Shown here in pieces: positions 1 to 9,130 of a DNA stretch of 64,000 bases. The notes under the pieces were generated by a model. That model made no database searches. It saw nothing but the letters and a program-made list of their open reading frames with translations, and was not told where the DNA came from. Origin of the DNA: SURF-55 sp040755195 (GTDB lineage Bacteria; Bacillota; Desulfotomaculia; Desulfotomaculales; Ammonificaceae); assembly GCA_040755195.1 (NCBI GenBank), contig JBFMBL010000002.1, forward strand, positions 1 through 64,000. The letters run 5' to 3'. Position 1 is the first letter of the stretch; every line of letters begins with the position of its first letter. The translations under genes and the position numbers were made by a program.

Positions 1-2077
1 GGCCCGGAACGGGCTGGGTCGGAGGCGGTGTTACTTCCGGCGGTACCACCGGCGCGGGAGGCGTCTGCGGCGTTTGGTCGCCGGGCGGGTTTACCGTCGG
101 GCCGGCCGGGGCGGTGTCCGTCCCGTACGTGTCCCCGTATACCGACGGGACCGTCTCCTGCTCGTAGACGGCGGGAACCGTCGGCTTCGGGGGCGGCGGA
201 GCCGGCTCAACCGGCGTTTTACTTACGTCAATCGCCTTCTGCATTATCTTCCGCCACAGCGGCGCGCAGTACTTGCCGCCATACGCGCGCGGCATCGCCT
301 TCGGCTGGTCCCAGCCCATCCACACCACGCCGACCATCTTCGGAACCCAGCCGCAAAACCAGATGTCTTTGCCCTCGTCGGTGGTCCCGGTCTTGCCCGC
401 GGCGAGGCTGCCGATGCGCGCTCCCGTTCCCGTCCCGTAGCGGACGGCAGCGCGCAGCATTGTCGTGACCGCCTGCGCCGTTTCCCGGCGCATGGCACGG
501 CGGCGTTCCGGCTTGTACTCCTCCAGGATGGTGCCGTTGGACTGGAAGATGCGCGTAACCGCGGTCGGCCGGATATACTCGCCGCCGTTGGCAAAAGCCG
601 CGTAAGCGGCCGCCATTTCCAGGGGCGTCACCCCGCGGTTCAGGCCGCCGAGCGCCAGACTCAACCCTTCCTTTTCGGCGTCGAGCTTGATGCCCAAGCC
701 GCCGGCAAAGTCCATGGCGCGTCCCAGGCCGACCTCATCCAGAAGTTCGACCGCCACCACGTTAACCGAAAGGGCCAGGGCGTTCTGAAGGGTTATCGAA
801 CCCCGGTATTTCCCGTCGGCGTTCTTCGGCACGTAAGACCCGTAGCGCACCGGCTCGTCCTTAACCGTTTTTTCCGGCGACATCCCCAGATACTCTATCG
901 CCGGACCGTATGCGATGATGGGCTTAAACGCCGAGCCCGGCTGACGCTTTGCCTGGACCGCCCTGTTAAACTGCCGGTCGACCAGGTGCTCACGCCCGCC
1001 CACCATGGCGCGGATGCTTCCGGTAACAGGATCGAGGAGTACCACGGCGGCCTGCGGCTGTAAAAGGCCGTTCTCGTCGCGCATGGAAGGCGGGAAATTC
1101 TTTTTGTTCCTTACCTCTTCCTCAACCGCCCGCTGCGCCCTGACGTCCAGCGTGGTGTAAATCTTGAGCCCGCCGCGGAACAGGGCCGATTCCCCGTATT
1201 TCTGCTCCACCGTGGCAATCACATAATCAGTAAAGTCGGGGTAAGGATATTCCGTTCTACCGGTGCCGCCGCGCTCGAGATTCAGGGGTTCCGAACTCGC
1301 CTGCTGTTGTTCTTCAGCGGTGATGAACCGGCAACTCCGCATCCTTTCCAGGACTACATTCCGTTTTGCCACCGCCTCTTCGGGGCGCCGGTACGGATCG
1401 TAGTAACTGGGCGCCTGCACCAGACCGGCTAAAAGCGCGGCTTCACTGAGATCCAGGTCGCGCGCGTTTTTATTAAAATAGGTGCGTGCCGCCGCCCCGA
1501 TCCCCCATGCTCCCTCGCCGAAATAAACCCGGTTAAGATAAAGGGTGAGGATTTCGTCCTTGGTGTAGTGGCGTTCGAGCTGTATCGCCAGAAACATTTC
1601 CTGTATCTTACGCTTTAAGGTTTTCGAAGAGATCAGAAAAGCATTTCTCGCCAACTGCTGGGTTATGGTGCTGCCGCCCTGGACGGCCTTCCCCCGGATA
1701 ATGTCGATCCATATGGCCCGGAGAATCCCTCGCGGATCGACCCCCGGATGCTGCGAGAATCGTGTGTCCTCCACGGCGATTAAGGCTTGCTTTACCGCAG
1801 GAGTAATCTCCTTCTGAGGAACCGGAATATAATTTGCCTTGCCTAAAACGGCAAAAGCCGTCTTCCCGTCGGCGGCGTAAAGGGTGCTGGGCGCGCCGAG
1901 CTGCAGGTTATCCATCTGCCAGGGCGGCAGGTCCCGGATCGCCGTGTACACGACCCAGCCGCCCGACGCAACGGCAGAAAGAAGCACAACCAGCCCGGCC
2001 AGTAAAAGCGCCGGCCGGAGGGCCTGCATTCGCTTCGCCCTTTTTTCTTCTGCCGTTAACCGATCAGTCTTAACCAA
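1..2077 (-). CDS. Class A penicillin-binding protein (PBP1A-like), 3' end outside window
   Basis: Bifunctional peptidoglycan glycosyltransferase/transpeptidase anchored by one N-terminal helix (about residues 17-40). The glycosyltransferase domain shows EDTRFSQHPGVDP, GGSTITQQLAR and YLNRVYFGEGAWGI. The transpeptidase domain shows the SxxK nucleophile motif in QPGSAFKPI (about residue 381), SVN (about 437) and KTGTT (about 561). The visible C-terminus is a Pro/Thr-rich tail, and the stop lies left of base 1. The chosen start is TTG at 2077 behind GAGGAG; an in-frame ATG 16 codons later is the alternative. It is transcribed away from the rest of the window. Family assignment is secure; the exact paralogue is not. 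Confidence 0.93.
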   Translation of the reverse strand, partial: MVKTDRLTAEEKRAKRMQALRPALLLAGLVVLLSAVASGGWVVYTAIRDLPPWQMDNLQLGAPSTLYAADGKTAFAVLGKANYIPVPQKEITPAVKQALIAVEDTRFSQHPGVDPRGILRAIWIDIIRGKAVQGGSTITQQLARNAFLISSKTLKRKIQEMFLAIQLERHYTKDEILTLYLNRVYFGEGAWGIGAAARTYFNKNARDLDLSEAALLAGLVQAPSYYDPYRRPEEAVAKRNVVLERMRSCRFITAEEQQQASSEPLNLERGGTGRTEYPYPDFTDYVIATVEQKYGESALFRGGLKIYTTLDVRAQRAVEEEVRNKKNFPPSMRDENGLLQPQAAVVLLDPVTGSIRAMVGGREHLVDRQFNRAVQAKRQPGSAFKPIIAYGPAIEYLGMSPEKTVKDEPVRYGSYVPKNADGKYRGSITLQNALALSVNVVAVELLDEVGLGRAMDFAGGLGIKLDAEKEGLSLALGGLNRGVTPLEMAAAYAAFANGGEYIRPTAVTRIFQSNGTILEEYKPERRRAMRRETAQAVTTMLRAAVRYGTGTGARIGSLAAGKTGTTDEGKDIWFCGWVPKMVGVVWMGWDQPKAMPRAYGGKYCAPLWRKIMQKAIDVSKTPVEPAPPPPKPTVPAVYEQETVPSVYGDTYGTDTAPAGPTVNPPGDQTPQTPPAPVVPPEVTPPPTQPVPG

Positions 2078-2322
2078 CTTAGCTCCTCACGCAATCGTCC
2101 CTTAAATTTATACTCGCGCCGCTGCCGTTATGCCTTTAACGTACCCGTTTTGAGCCTAAAAAAGGTCCATTTAACAATATATGCTATTTCGCCCTGAGTC
2201 CTTTTACTTCCTGCAGTAATTATTGGAAATAGGTCAGGCGCATACTCCGCTCCTTAAAAACAAAAAACCGCAGACAGGTTGTTCCCGGCAGTCAGGCTTT
2301 CGTCAACCGTCTTACGGTTCTT

Positions 2323-3333
2323 TTACGGTGTATGAAGGTTCTTTGCCAAAGAGACGGTTAGAACATCAACCGCTTCCGGTACCGGCGTTCTCGTTTCCCT
2401 GTAGACAACCACGGCTTCTCGCTCTAAATCCCACCGCACCTCGAAGCCGAAGTCTTCCGCCCAGCGGACGGGAACAAAGGCTGTACCGCGCAGCACCAGC
2501 GGCGGTTCACCCATGACGGTTTTTTCAAGGATGCTTTCCGGGGGAACCCCTAAAGCCCCCCTCAACCCGTCAACCGGGACGAACATCCGGCCTTCGCGGA
2601 CGAAAGGGGCCGCATCGAGGGTTGTCCTCCAACCATTAAGGAAACACAGGGTCTTCCCGGGAAGAAAGACGGATTCTCGTTCACCGCCCGGCGCCCTGTC
2701 TTCCATAACCAGTTCTACGATCAGTTTTCCGTCTTCATTCCTCGCCTTCACCGATACCGGAATGGGAAGCGTGTTCTGAAAACGATAGTCCCAGGTCCCG
2801 TAGAACACCGCGGCGTCATCGCGGTCCGGGGCATACGGCGCCTTAACGCCGTGGTTGTGCCGCTCCAAAACCCTCAGGCCCGCGTTTACCACGGCCCGGT
2901 GCAGTGCGGTGGACGCCTGGCATACGCCGCCGCCGTAGTCCGGCCGGTAAACGTATCCTGACCTGCTTCGGAACAACGACCGCCCCAGCAGAAAACCGCG
3001 AGAGGCGGTACGCGGCCCCACGGTTTTATTAAACGAAAATACCTTCTGAGGCGGGACGGTCACCCCGTCAATCATCTCCAGCGCGAGAACCGCATTCCGG
3101 AAATTGGCGTCCGGAAGGCTGACGACGACCCCCGTGCCCAGGACAAATCCCCCCGGCGGATCGTATACGTCCTGGTATACCGTTTCAACGGAGGGATTCG
3201 CATATATCTCCCCGGAAGTCGATACGGGATGAGTGACGATTCCCCGGTCGTCGGCAAAAGCCGAGAGCGGACAGAGTAGCAAAAACAGAAGCAACTTGGC
3301 CCATATGCGGTTTTTGAACAATGTTTTAAACAC
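2323..3333 (-). CDS. Secreted VanW-family protein with C-terminal stalk-like domain
   Basis: The N-terminus is a signal peptide (hydrophobic AKLLLFLLLCPLSAFA). The VanW domain covers roughly residues 90-200, with FSFNKTVGPRT, YGGGVCQASTALHRAV and FYGTWDYRFQN. The C-terminal third (FVPVDGLRGALG, FVPVRWAEDFGF) resembles the copper-amine-oxidase N-terminal-like domain seen in Clostridium-class surface proteins. VanW domains occur in glycopeptide-resistance loci and in many unrelated envelope proteins, so resistance is not implied. GTG 3333 lies almost on top of the AGGAG site, and TTG 3321 has better spacing (11 nt), so the first four residues are uncertain. It stands alone between divergent neighbours. 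Confidence 0.85.
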   Translation of the reverse strand: MFKTLFKNRIWAKLLLFLLLCPLSAFADDRGIVTHPVSTSGEIYANPSVETVYQDVYDPPGGFVLGTGVVVSLPDANFRNAVLALEMIDGVTVPPQKVFSFNKTVGPRTASRGFLLGRSLFRSRSGYVYRPDYGGGVCQASTALHRAVVNAGLRVLERHNHGVKAPYAPDRDDAAVFYGTWDYRFQNTLPIPVSVKARNEDGKLIVELVMEDRAPGGERESVFLPGKTLCFLNGWRTTLDAAPFVREGRMFVPVDGLRGALGVPPESILEKTVMGEPPLVLRGTAFVPVRWAEDFGFEVRWDLEREAVVVYRETRTPVPEAVDVLTVSLAKNLHTP

Positions 3334-3853
3334 TCCTGCAATAATAAGGCTTTGGATATTACAAGGACAATTGCTGTTCTTTAACCACTAAGGCGGTCAA
3401 TTCCAAGTCAAAGACATGCTTCTTTTTCTTTCTACATAAATCCTTTTTTCGCTATGGTCCAACACTTTTCCTGCAACTAATTCCATATAAACAATATATT
3501 GACGCCAGGTCCATTTTACTGAAAATATTCAAGGTATTATAGGGCCGTGTTATTCGACCAGGACAATTAGGATTAGACTCTCTTGGAAGCACCGCTTTTT
3601 ACCGGTCATTCTTTTTTGCATCCACTCATCACCCTTATTCTTTAGGGCATTCCACGAAATCCCTGACACGGCGGAAACTTGTATTCCGGCATCCGACCCC
3701 TTGCAACCCCTGCATATCTCTAACGGTTTTCACAAACAACCGGAGGAAGATTTAAATACGGCGCGAACTATTTTAATGTCCTGGCAGGTATTGGCGGCGC
3801 AAAAAAGGGAATAGAAGACTTAAGATGCCCGGTTGAAAGCTGAGGGACGACTA
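3334..3853. other. Intergenic region between divergent genes
   Basis: About 500 bp of lower-GC sequence separate the divergent VanW and MprF-type genes. No convincing small gene, RNA or terminator is visible. It presumably holds both promoters, but no clear -35/-10 pair could be chosen by eye. Confidence 0.5.
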
Positions 3854-4840
3854 TTGTACCGTTTTCTATTTGCGCTCTTGATGTTCTTTGCGGTCCTGTT
3901 CCTGGCCTCCCACTATGCCGAAAGCCAGAAACTCCTCTACATCCTGAAACGGGGGAACCCTTTCTGGGTTCTGGCCGCACTGGTATTTGAAACGCTGTTC
4001 CTCTTTAACCGGGCCGGATTCTACCACGCCATCTACCGGGTAGTCGGCGTCACGGAATCGTGGAAGCGCATGGTACTGCTTGTCTCCGCCGGGTCATTCG
4101 TCGGGCTTGTCGCGCCGGGCGGCACGTTTTCCGGAACCGCGCTAATCGTTTTAGACGCGGTAAAACGGGGCGCGACCCTGGCGCGGGCGGTACTGGTCAA
4201 CGTTATTTATTACCTTTTCGATTACGGCGCCTTCTGCGTGGTTCTAACGGCGGCCTTTGGTTACCTGTGGATAAACAATAGCCTTACGGCGTACGAAGGA
4301 ATGGCTGCGGCCCTGCTGCTTGTTTTTGTCTGCGCACAGGTGGTAATACTGGCGCTGGCGGTGCGCTGGCCCGGCAGGCTGGTGCGTCTGTTTGGAGGCG
4401 CCGCTCGTTTCGGCCGATTTGTTTTCCCACCCCTTAGGCGGCAGAAGATCGACGAAAAAGTCGCGACGTTCCTTGACGGACTGGTGGAAGCGGTCGAATG
4501 GCTGGCCAAACGACCGCAAGGTCTTTTGCGGGTGGCTTTGCACGCCCTCCTGGTGGAAGTCCTCAGCGTCTGCATTCTCGGAGCGGTTTTTATGGCGTTC
4601 GCCGGCAGGGTGCCTCCCGGAACTCTGGTCGCCGGTTATGCCGTAGGGGTTCTATTCATGATAATATCAATCACCCCTTCCGGCATAGGGGTTGTAGAAG
4701 GCGCGATGGCCGCAACGCTCGCGTCCCTCGGGGTCCGCTCTGAAACGGCGGTGCTGGTTACCTTCGTCTACCGCGGCATTACGGTCTGGCTCCCCTTCCT
4801 GGGCGGCATACTATCCTTTCGGTTGGTGAGGCGGCATTGA
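3854..4840 (+). CDS. MprF-type flippase domain protein (LPG synthase TM region, UPF0104)
   Basis: Polytopic membrane protein of about 328 residues matching the transmembrane half of lysylphosphatidylglycerol synthase/flippase (YbhN/UPF0104). Signature-like stretches are LVAPGGTFSGTALIVLDAVKRG and SITPSGIGVVEGAM near the C-terminus. The start chosen is TTG 3854, which has GAGGGA at 7 nt; TTG 3833 is in frame but has no ribosome-binding site. Its stop overlaps the start of the next gene in a TTGA junction, so the two are translationally coupled. With the next gene it rebuilds the two halves of MprF, which aminoacylates phosphatidylglycerol and flips it to resist cationic peptides. Substrate is inferred. 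Confidence 0.85.
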   Translation: MYRFLFALLMFFAVLFLASHYAESQKLLYILKRGNPFWVLAALVFETLFLFNRAGFYHAIYRVVGVTESWKRMVLLVSAGSFVGLVAPGGTFSGTALIVLDAVKRGATLARAVLVNVIYYLFDYGAFCVVLTAAFGYLWINNSLTAYEGMAAALLLVFVCAQVVILALAVRWPGRLVRLFGGAARFGRFVFPPLRRQKIDEKVATFLDGLVEAVEWLAKRPQGLLRVALHALLVEVLSVCILGAVFMAFAGRVPPGTLVAGYAVGVLFMIISITPSGIGVVEGAMAATLASLGVRSETAVLVTFVYRGITVWLPFLGGILSFRLVRRH

Positions 4841-6576
4841 AACGGCCTGATATCGTATGGCGATCTCTCGCTGCCATGGCGGTGGGCGGAACCGGCATCT
4901 TCAACGTGCTGTATGCATGGCTTCAGCACCACCACGGGCGATACCTCGTGCTTCGCGAATATCTTCCACTGGGCGTGATCCATACCAGTTGGCTTTTGTC
5001 GGTATTTGCCGGCATTGCGCTGTTTCTCCTTGCTTGGGGGTTATACAAGCGAAAACGCCGCGCCTGGTGGTTGACAATCGCAGCACTGGCGGTGGCCGTA
5101 ATAGCCCACCTGTTAAAGGGACTGGATTATGATGCCGCGATGGTAAACCTGATGCTCCTTTTTGTCCTGCTTCTGTTTTCCCGTTCTTATACGGTGGCCA
5201 GCGACCCGGCCTCCCTGGGCCGGAGCCTGGTGATCTTGTGCGGCGTCACGGCTGTCCTCTACAGTTACGGGCTTTTTGGTTTCTACCTGCTTGACCGCCA
5301 CTTCGGCGCCCGGTTCGATTTCCGTATGGCCGCGAAGGAGTCAGGCCGGATGTTGTTTACCGGCAACAACCCCACGCACCTTCCGAGGACGCATCGGGCA
5401 AAATGGTTCCTTGACTCCCTCTGGATCGGCGAGATAGTCGCCGTGGGTTACGGGGCAAGTCTGGTTTTTCGGCCGGTGGTTTACCGCCGGCGTGTCAAAC
5501 CCGGAGAACATCGCCAGGCCGGTGAAATCATAAAGGCATGGGGTCGTTCCCCCCTGGCCCATCTGCTTCTTTTGCCCGATAAATCATACTTCTTCAGCGC
5601 CTCGCGCCGGAGCGTCATTGGTTACACCGTCGTGGGAAACGTGGCGGTAGCTCTAGGCGACCCTGTGGGTCCTATGGAGGAATCTGAAACGATAATCACC
5701 GGTTTCAAGGGCTTTTGTGAACAGCACGACTGGCATCCGGCGTTTTTTCAGGTGTTGCCGGAACTGTTACCGTTCTACACAAAAGCAGGATTCGAGTATT
5801 TAAAAGTAGGCGAAGAAGCCGTGATCGATCTTGCCGCATTCAGCCTTGAAGGCAGCAAGATGAAAGGCGTGCGCAACGCGACCGGCAAGCTCCAACGCCA
5901 GGGGTACCGTGTTTGTTTTCACCGACCGCCTTTGAGTGAAGAACTGCTTGGGAAATTAAAGCTGATTTCGGATGCCTGGTTGAAAAGCCAGCACGGGGGA
6001 GAAAAACGGTTTGCGCTGGGATGGTTCGACCGCCGTTACCTGCAGAAAAGCACGGTTGCAGTGGTGGAAGGTCCCGCAGGGGAAGCGGTCGCCTTTGCCA
6101 ATATGCTCGTGACGCATCATTCCCGCGAAGGGGCTGTCGATCTTATGCGCAGGTTGCCCGAAGCACCGAACGGCACGATGGAGCTTCTGTTTGCATCACT
6201 GGCGGAGTACTTCAGGGACCAGGGTTTGCGCGGCTTCAACCTCGGGCTTGCGCCTCTTTCGGGACTCGGGTCTCCCGGAGCCTTGCCGGCGGAAAGGGTG
6301 GCGCATCTTTTCTACGAACACTTCAACGCTTTCTACAGTTATAAGGGCCTCCGGCGCTTTAAGGAAAAGTTTCACCCTCGCTGGGAGCCGCGCTACCTCG
6401 TGTACCCTGCGGGCTGGATTTTGCCGAAGGTCGCCCTCGCGGTGGTTCGCGCAAACTCAGGGGGAAGGCTTGGCGACTATATCCGGGGATTGCGGCCTCG
6501 GCTCGTACGGGGCGGCAAAAAAAATGGAAGGCTGCCACCAGACCCGGAAAAAAATCTACAAAAATCCAATCATTAA
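4837..6576 (+). CDS. mprF: MprF-like phosphatidylglycerol aminoacyltransferase (DUF2156 synthase half)
   Basis: A 579-residue protein with about six N-terminal membrane helices and a C-terminal tandem-GNAT DUF2156 domain (about residues 230-550). The C-terminal domain shows EEAVIDLAAFSLEG, MKGVRNATGKLQRQGY, GWFDRRYLQKS, VDLMRRLPEAPNGTME, FNLGLAPLSGLG and GLRRFKEKFHPRWEPRYLVYP, all typical of MprF. The enzyme moves an amino acid (lysine or alanine) from tRNA to phosphatidylglycerol at the inner leaflet. The flippase half is the preceding overlapping gene rather than an N-terminal fusion. It may protect against cationic peptides, which is notable given the peptide island 30 kb away, but that link is only inference. 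Confidence 0.9.
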   Translation: MKRPDIVWRSLAAMAVGGTGIFNVLYAWLQHHHGRYLVLREYLPLGVIHTSWLLSVFAGIALFLLAWGLYKRKRRAWWLTIAALAVAVIAHLLKGLDYDAAMVNLMLLFVLLLFSRSYTVASDPASLGRSLVILCGVTAVLYSYGLFGFYLLDRHFGARFDFRMAAKESGRMLFTGNNPTHLPRTHRAKWFLDSLWIGEIVAVGYGASLVFRPVVYRRRVKPGEHRQAGEIIKAWGRSPLAHLLLLPDKSYFFSASRRSVIGYTVVGNVAVALGDPVGPMEESETIITGFKGFCEQHDWHPAFFQVLPELLPFYTKAGFEYLKVGEEAVIDLAAFSLEGSKMKGVRNATGKLQRQGYRVCFHRPPLSEELLGKLKLISDAWLKSQHGGEKRFALGWFDRRYLQKSTVAVVEGPAGEAVAFANMLVTHHSREGAVDLMRRLPEAPNGTMELLFASLAEYFRDQGLRGFNLGLAPLSGLGSPGALPAERVAHLFYEHFNAFYSYKGLRRFKEKFHPRWEPRYLVYPAGWILPKVALAVVRANSGGRLGDYIRGLRPRLVRGGKKNGRLPPDPEKNLQKSNH

Positions 6577-6643
6577 GGAGGAATAAAAGACGTACTCATA
6601 GAATTAGTATAACACATTTATTTTTTGGAGGAGGAGAAAGCAG

Positions 6644-7774
6644 ATGGGTAAAAAGGTTACACTTTCTGTCATCAAAGCCGACATCGGCGGTTTTATAGGT
6701 CATTCAAGCGTTCACCCCGAACTCCTTGAAAAGGCACGCGGCATTCTTTCAGGCAGCCCTTTACTCATAGATTCTTACGTTGCACATGTCGGTGACGACG
6801 TCAATCTGGTCCTGACCCACGAACTTGGCCGGAACAACGGCGAGATTCACCAGTTGGCCTGGGATGTCTTCGTTGCCTGCACCGAGGTGGCCAAAAAGCT
6901 CAAATTGTACGGTGCCGGCCAGGACCTGCTGTCCGACGCATTTTCCGGAAATATCAAGGGACTCGGACCCGGTGTGGCGGAAATGGAGATCGAAGAACGG
7001 GAAAGTGAGCCGATTATCGTATTCATGGCCGACAAGACCGAGCCCGGCGCCTGGAACCTTCCTTTGTACAAGATATTCGCCGATCCCTTCAACACCATAG
7101 GCCTGGTAATCGACCCCAAGATGCACTCCGGCTTTCTCTTTGAGGTCCGCGACCTGATCGACGACAAAAAGATCACGTTCTCCGCCCCTGAAGAAATCTA
7201 CGACATGCTGATCTTTATCGGTGCGCCCGGCCGTTACTGCATCAAAAGAATATTCCACAAGGACACCGGCCAGATCGCGGCGGTCTCCAGCACCCAGCGC
7301 CTCAATATCATGGCCGGCCGATACGTGGGCAAGGACGATCCCGTGTGCATCGTCCGTTGCCAGAGTGGTTATCCGGCGGTGGGCGAAGTCCTCGAGCCTT
7401 TCGCCCACCCGCACCTGGTGTCCGGGTGGATGCGCGGTTCCCACAGCGGCCCCCTGATGGCGGTGGGTGTCCGGCAGGCCACCCCGACGCGCTTTGACGG
7501 GCCGCCGCGGGTTGTCGCACTCGGTTTCCAACTGGCGAACGGGCGGCTTGTGGGTCCGCAGGATCTCTTCGACGACCCGGCCTTCGACAGGGCGCGGGAA
7601 GAGGCAAATCTCATCGCCGACTACATGAGGCGGTTGGGGCCGTTCGAGCCGCACCGGCTTCACCTTGACGAGATGGAATACACCACCATGCCGATGGTCA
7701 TGAAGAAACTGAAAGACCGGTTTATCGACCTGCGCATGTTAAAAGGGAAAAAAGAAAAGGTAGCGAAAGAGTAA
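6644..7774 (+). CDS. fbp: Fructose-1,6-bisphosphate aldolase/phosphatase (class V FBPase)
   Basis: A 376-residue protein of the archaeal-type bifunctional FBP aldolase/phosphatase family. It opens with VTLSVIKADIGGFIGHSS, which includes a metal-ligand Asp, and continues with a His-containing SVHPEL, GLGPGVAEME, DPFNTIGLVIDP and a GSHSGPLMAVG segment. It condenses triose phosphates and dephosphorylates the FBP, giving one-way gluconeogenesis. It is known from archaea and deep-branching or thermophilic anaerobic bacteria. Start ATG 6644 is preceded by GGAGGAGGAG. It is monocistronic, ending at a strong terminator about 65 bp downstream. Confidence 0.95.
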   Translation: MGKKVTLSVIKADIGGFIGHSSVHPELLEKARGILSGSPLLIDSYVAHVGDDVNLVLTHELGRNNGEIHQLAWDVFVACTEVAKKLKLYGAGQDLLSDAFSGNIKGLGPGVAEMEIEERESEPIIVFMADKTEPGAWNLPLYKIFADPFNTIGLVIDPKMHSGFLFEVRDLIDDKKITFSAPEEIYDMLIFIGAPGRYCIKRIFHKDTGQIAAVSSTQRLNIMAGRYVGKDDPVCIVRCQSGYPAVGEVLEPFAHPHLVSGWMRGSHSGPLMAVGVRQATPTRFDGPPRVVALGFQLANGRLVGPQDLFDDPAFDRAREEANLIADYMRRLGPFEPHRLHLDEMEYTTMPMVMKKLKDRFIDLRMLKGKKEKVAKE

Positions 7775-7837
7775 GCCTTTGAGTTTCACTGACTGAATAA
7801 AAAAGGAGCTTACAACGGCCTTCTTTGATGAAATGCC

Positions 7838-7873
7838 GGAGCGGTGGTTACGAACCACCGCTCCTTGTTTTTT
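7838..7873 (+). terminator. Rho-independent terminator after fbp
   Basis: A perfect 12-bp stem (GGAGCGGTGGTT / AACCACCGCTCC) with a 3-nt loop is followed by TTGTTTTTT. It ends fbp transcription just before the inverted-repeat element. Confidence 0.9.
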
Positions 7874-7876
7874 AGC

Positions 7877-8115
7877 AACTATTCAGGACCGCGTATTATC
7901 CACAGGCGGGTCAACTATTCTTTCTTCGTATCTATTCAGGGTCAGAATTCAGAATAACCCGTCTCTATTCCGGATTCTGTCCAGCACTCAATCGGGTATT
8001 CGGCAAGATGTCGGTTAATCGTATCTTTACCTTCAGAAAAGAAACGTTATCTTATATCAGAGTTGAGTGCTGGATGACTTCTGAATTCGGACCTGAAACC
8101 CGTGCCTGAATAGTT
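7877..8115. repeat. Nested inverted-repeat element A (MITE-like)
   Basis: Three motif pairs are nested symmetrically. AACTATTCAGG (7877) pairs with CCTGAATAGTT (8105), GAATTCAGAA (7945) with TTCTGAATTC (8079), and CCAGCACTCAA (7981) with TTGAGTGCTGG (8063). A further CTATTCAGG is at 7932. No transposase is present. The right arm supplies the last ~20 codons of the minus-strand DUF2148 gene. The same outer and inner motifs return in element B at 8678-8975. Best read as a small non-autonomous element or a dispersed palindromic repeat. Confidence 0.7.
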
Positions 8116-8631
8116 ACCTTTCTTCGGCGCCCGGTCGAAAAAAACACTCTTGCCTGTCGCCGCCAGGGGAACACCCAAAACCACACCCGCGTCGATCAAC
8201 CCCAGTCGGCGGGCCACAACACCGGCCCGGTACATCACCCGGTTGTCGACGTTGAAGATTGAAGCCGTCTTTACCGCGGAACCGATTGCGATGCCCATAT
8301 CCATCGCCCGCCAGTAACAATGCGGCCCTCTGAATTCCGTTCCCTCGTGCTCAACCAGTTCGTCGCAACGGGAAAAGCCGCAGGCGCCGCAGTTAAGGCC
8401 CAAAGGCTTGGCGTTTTTAAGACCGATTAGGAAAACAGCCGCCGACCTGCGTACGCTTTCCGCGTCCCGGTCAAAGTCCTTTTTACCCGTTTCCCTCCCG
8501 AATGCCTCCATCCCCTCGGCCAGCTGCTGCAAATCCGCGCCGGATATCACCTTGATTTCAAGGTAATCCTGTCCGAGCGACTTCGGGGCCGTCCTGGCCG
8601 CCAGGGCCATAAACCCCGCGACCTGGGTCAC
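8047..8631 (-). CDS. DUF2148 ferredoxin-like domain protein
   Basis: A protein of about 194 residues with the DUF2148 cysteine motif CGACGFSRC, a further Cys in PHCYWRAMDMG and the family ending LGVPLAATGKSVFFDR. It is probably a small Fe-S protein of unknown role, common in Clostridium-class anaerobes. GTG 8631 is favoured because GGAGG lies 5 nt upstream; an in-frame TTG at 8643 lacks a good site. Residues after FFDRAPKKG are encoded by the inverted-repeat element, so the native C-terminus has apparently been replaced. Element B sits just upstream and may hold or disrupt its promoter. Confidence 0.8.
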   Translation of the reverse strand: MTQVAGFMALAARTAPKSLGQDYLEIKVISGADLQQLAEGMEAFGRETGKKDFDRDAESVRRSAAVFLIGLKNAKPLGLNCGACGFSRCDELVEHEGTEFRGPHCYWRAMDMGIAIGSAVKTASIFNVDNRVMYRAGVVARRLGLIDAGVVLGVPLAATGKSVFFDRAPKKGNYSGTGFRSEFRSHPALNSDIR

Positions 8632-8677
8632 AACCTCCTCCAAAGAACATCACCCGCTTCTTTTTTCTCCAAGTTTC

Positions 8678-8975
8678 ACTATTCAGCCGCTTAGTGTTTC
8701 TCTGACCCAGCACTCAAATATACTAAGGCTTAGACATATGCCATCGTTATCGGGTGTGTTGAGTGCTGGGCGGTGAGATGCAAGCAGAGCGCGAAAGCCG
8801 GTCTGGGGTAGCGCGGAGCCCAGCACTCAGACTTAGCTGCATGATGAATATTAACTGTAGCCCAATGCAAGTAGCTGAGAAGTAACTGAGTGCTGGGTGA
8901 GCACTGCCCCAGGCCGGCTGACAAAGCCATGCGTAGCATATCGCCGCGCCCGACGACCGGGGCACCTGAATAGTT
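8678..8975. repeat. Nested inverted-repeat element B, related to element A
   Basis: It is bounded by ACTATTCAG (8678) and CCTGAATAGTT (8965). Inside are two inverted pairs of the same 10-11 bp word: CCAGCACTCAA (8707) with TTGAGTGCTGG (8759), and CCAGCACTCA (8820) with TGAGTGCTGG (8887). The spacer sequences differ from element A, so the motifs rather than the whole element are conserved. No gene was found inside. Confidence 0.65.
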
Positions 8976-9100
8976 ACCTCCAAGCTTAGCCTTTTGCGAC
9001 AGGCCTTGTCAAGCCGCTGCGTATTCCTATAAAAAATAACCATTGAAGATCGGCGGCTAGAGGTTAGAGCAGGAAAACAACATCCAGGAGGCGAATAAAA

Positions 9101-9130
9101 ATGTTTAATGCTTGCGGAAAAAAGGAGTAG
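9101..9130 (+). other. Possible 9-codon leader peptide before the Yip1 gene
   Basis: ATG 9101 follows an AGGAGG site by about 9 nt and reads MFNACGKKE to TAG at 9128. The TTG start of the Yip1 gene follows directly at 9131, and the leader's last codons contain AAGGAG, the ribosome-binding site for that gene. This would couple the two translations. It could also be a chance ORF. Confidence 0.35.

Noticed and set aside
28..1063. Long plus-strand ORFs opposite the first 1 kb
   Set aside because: Arg/Pro-rich shadow frames of the minus-strand PBP gene, whose catalytic motifs are clear.
7833..8018. 61-codon plus-strand ORF after fbp
   Set aside because: It spans the terminator hairpin and the inverted-repeat element and has no ribosome site.
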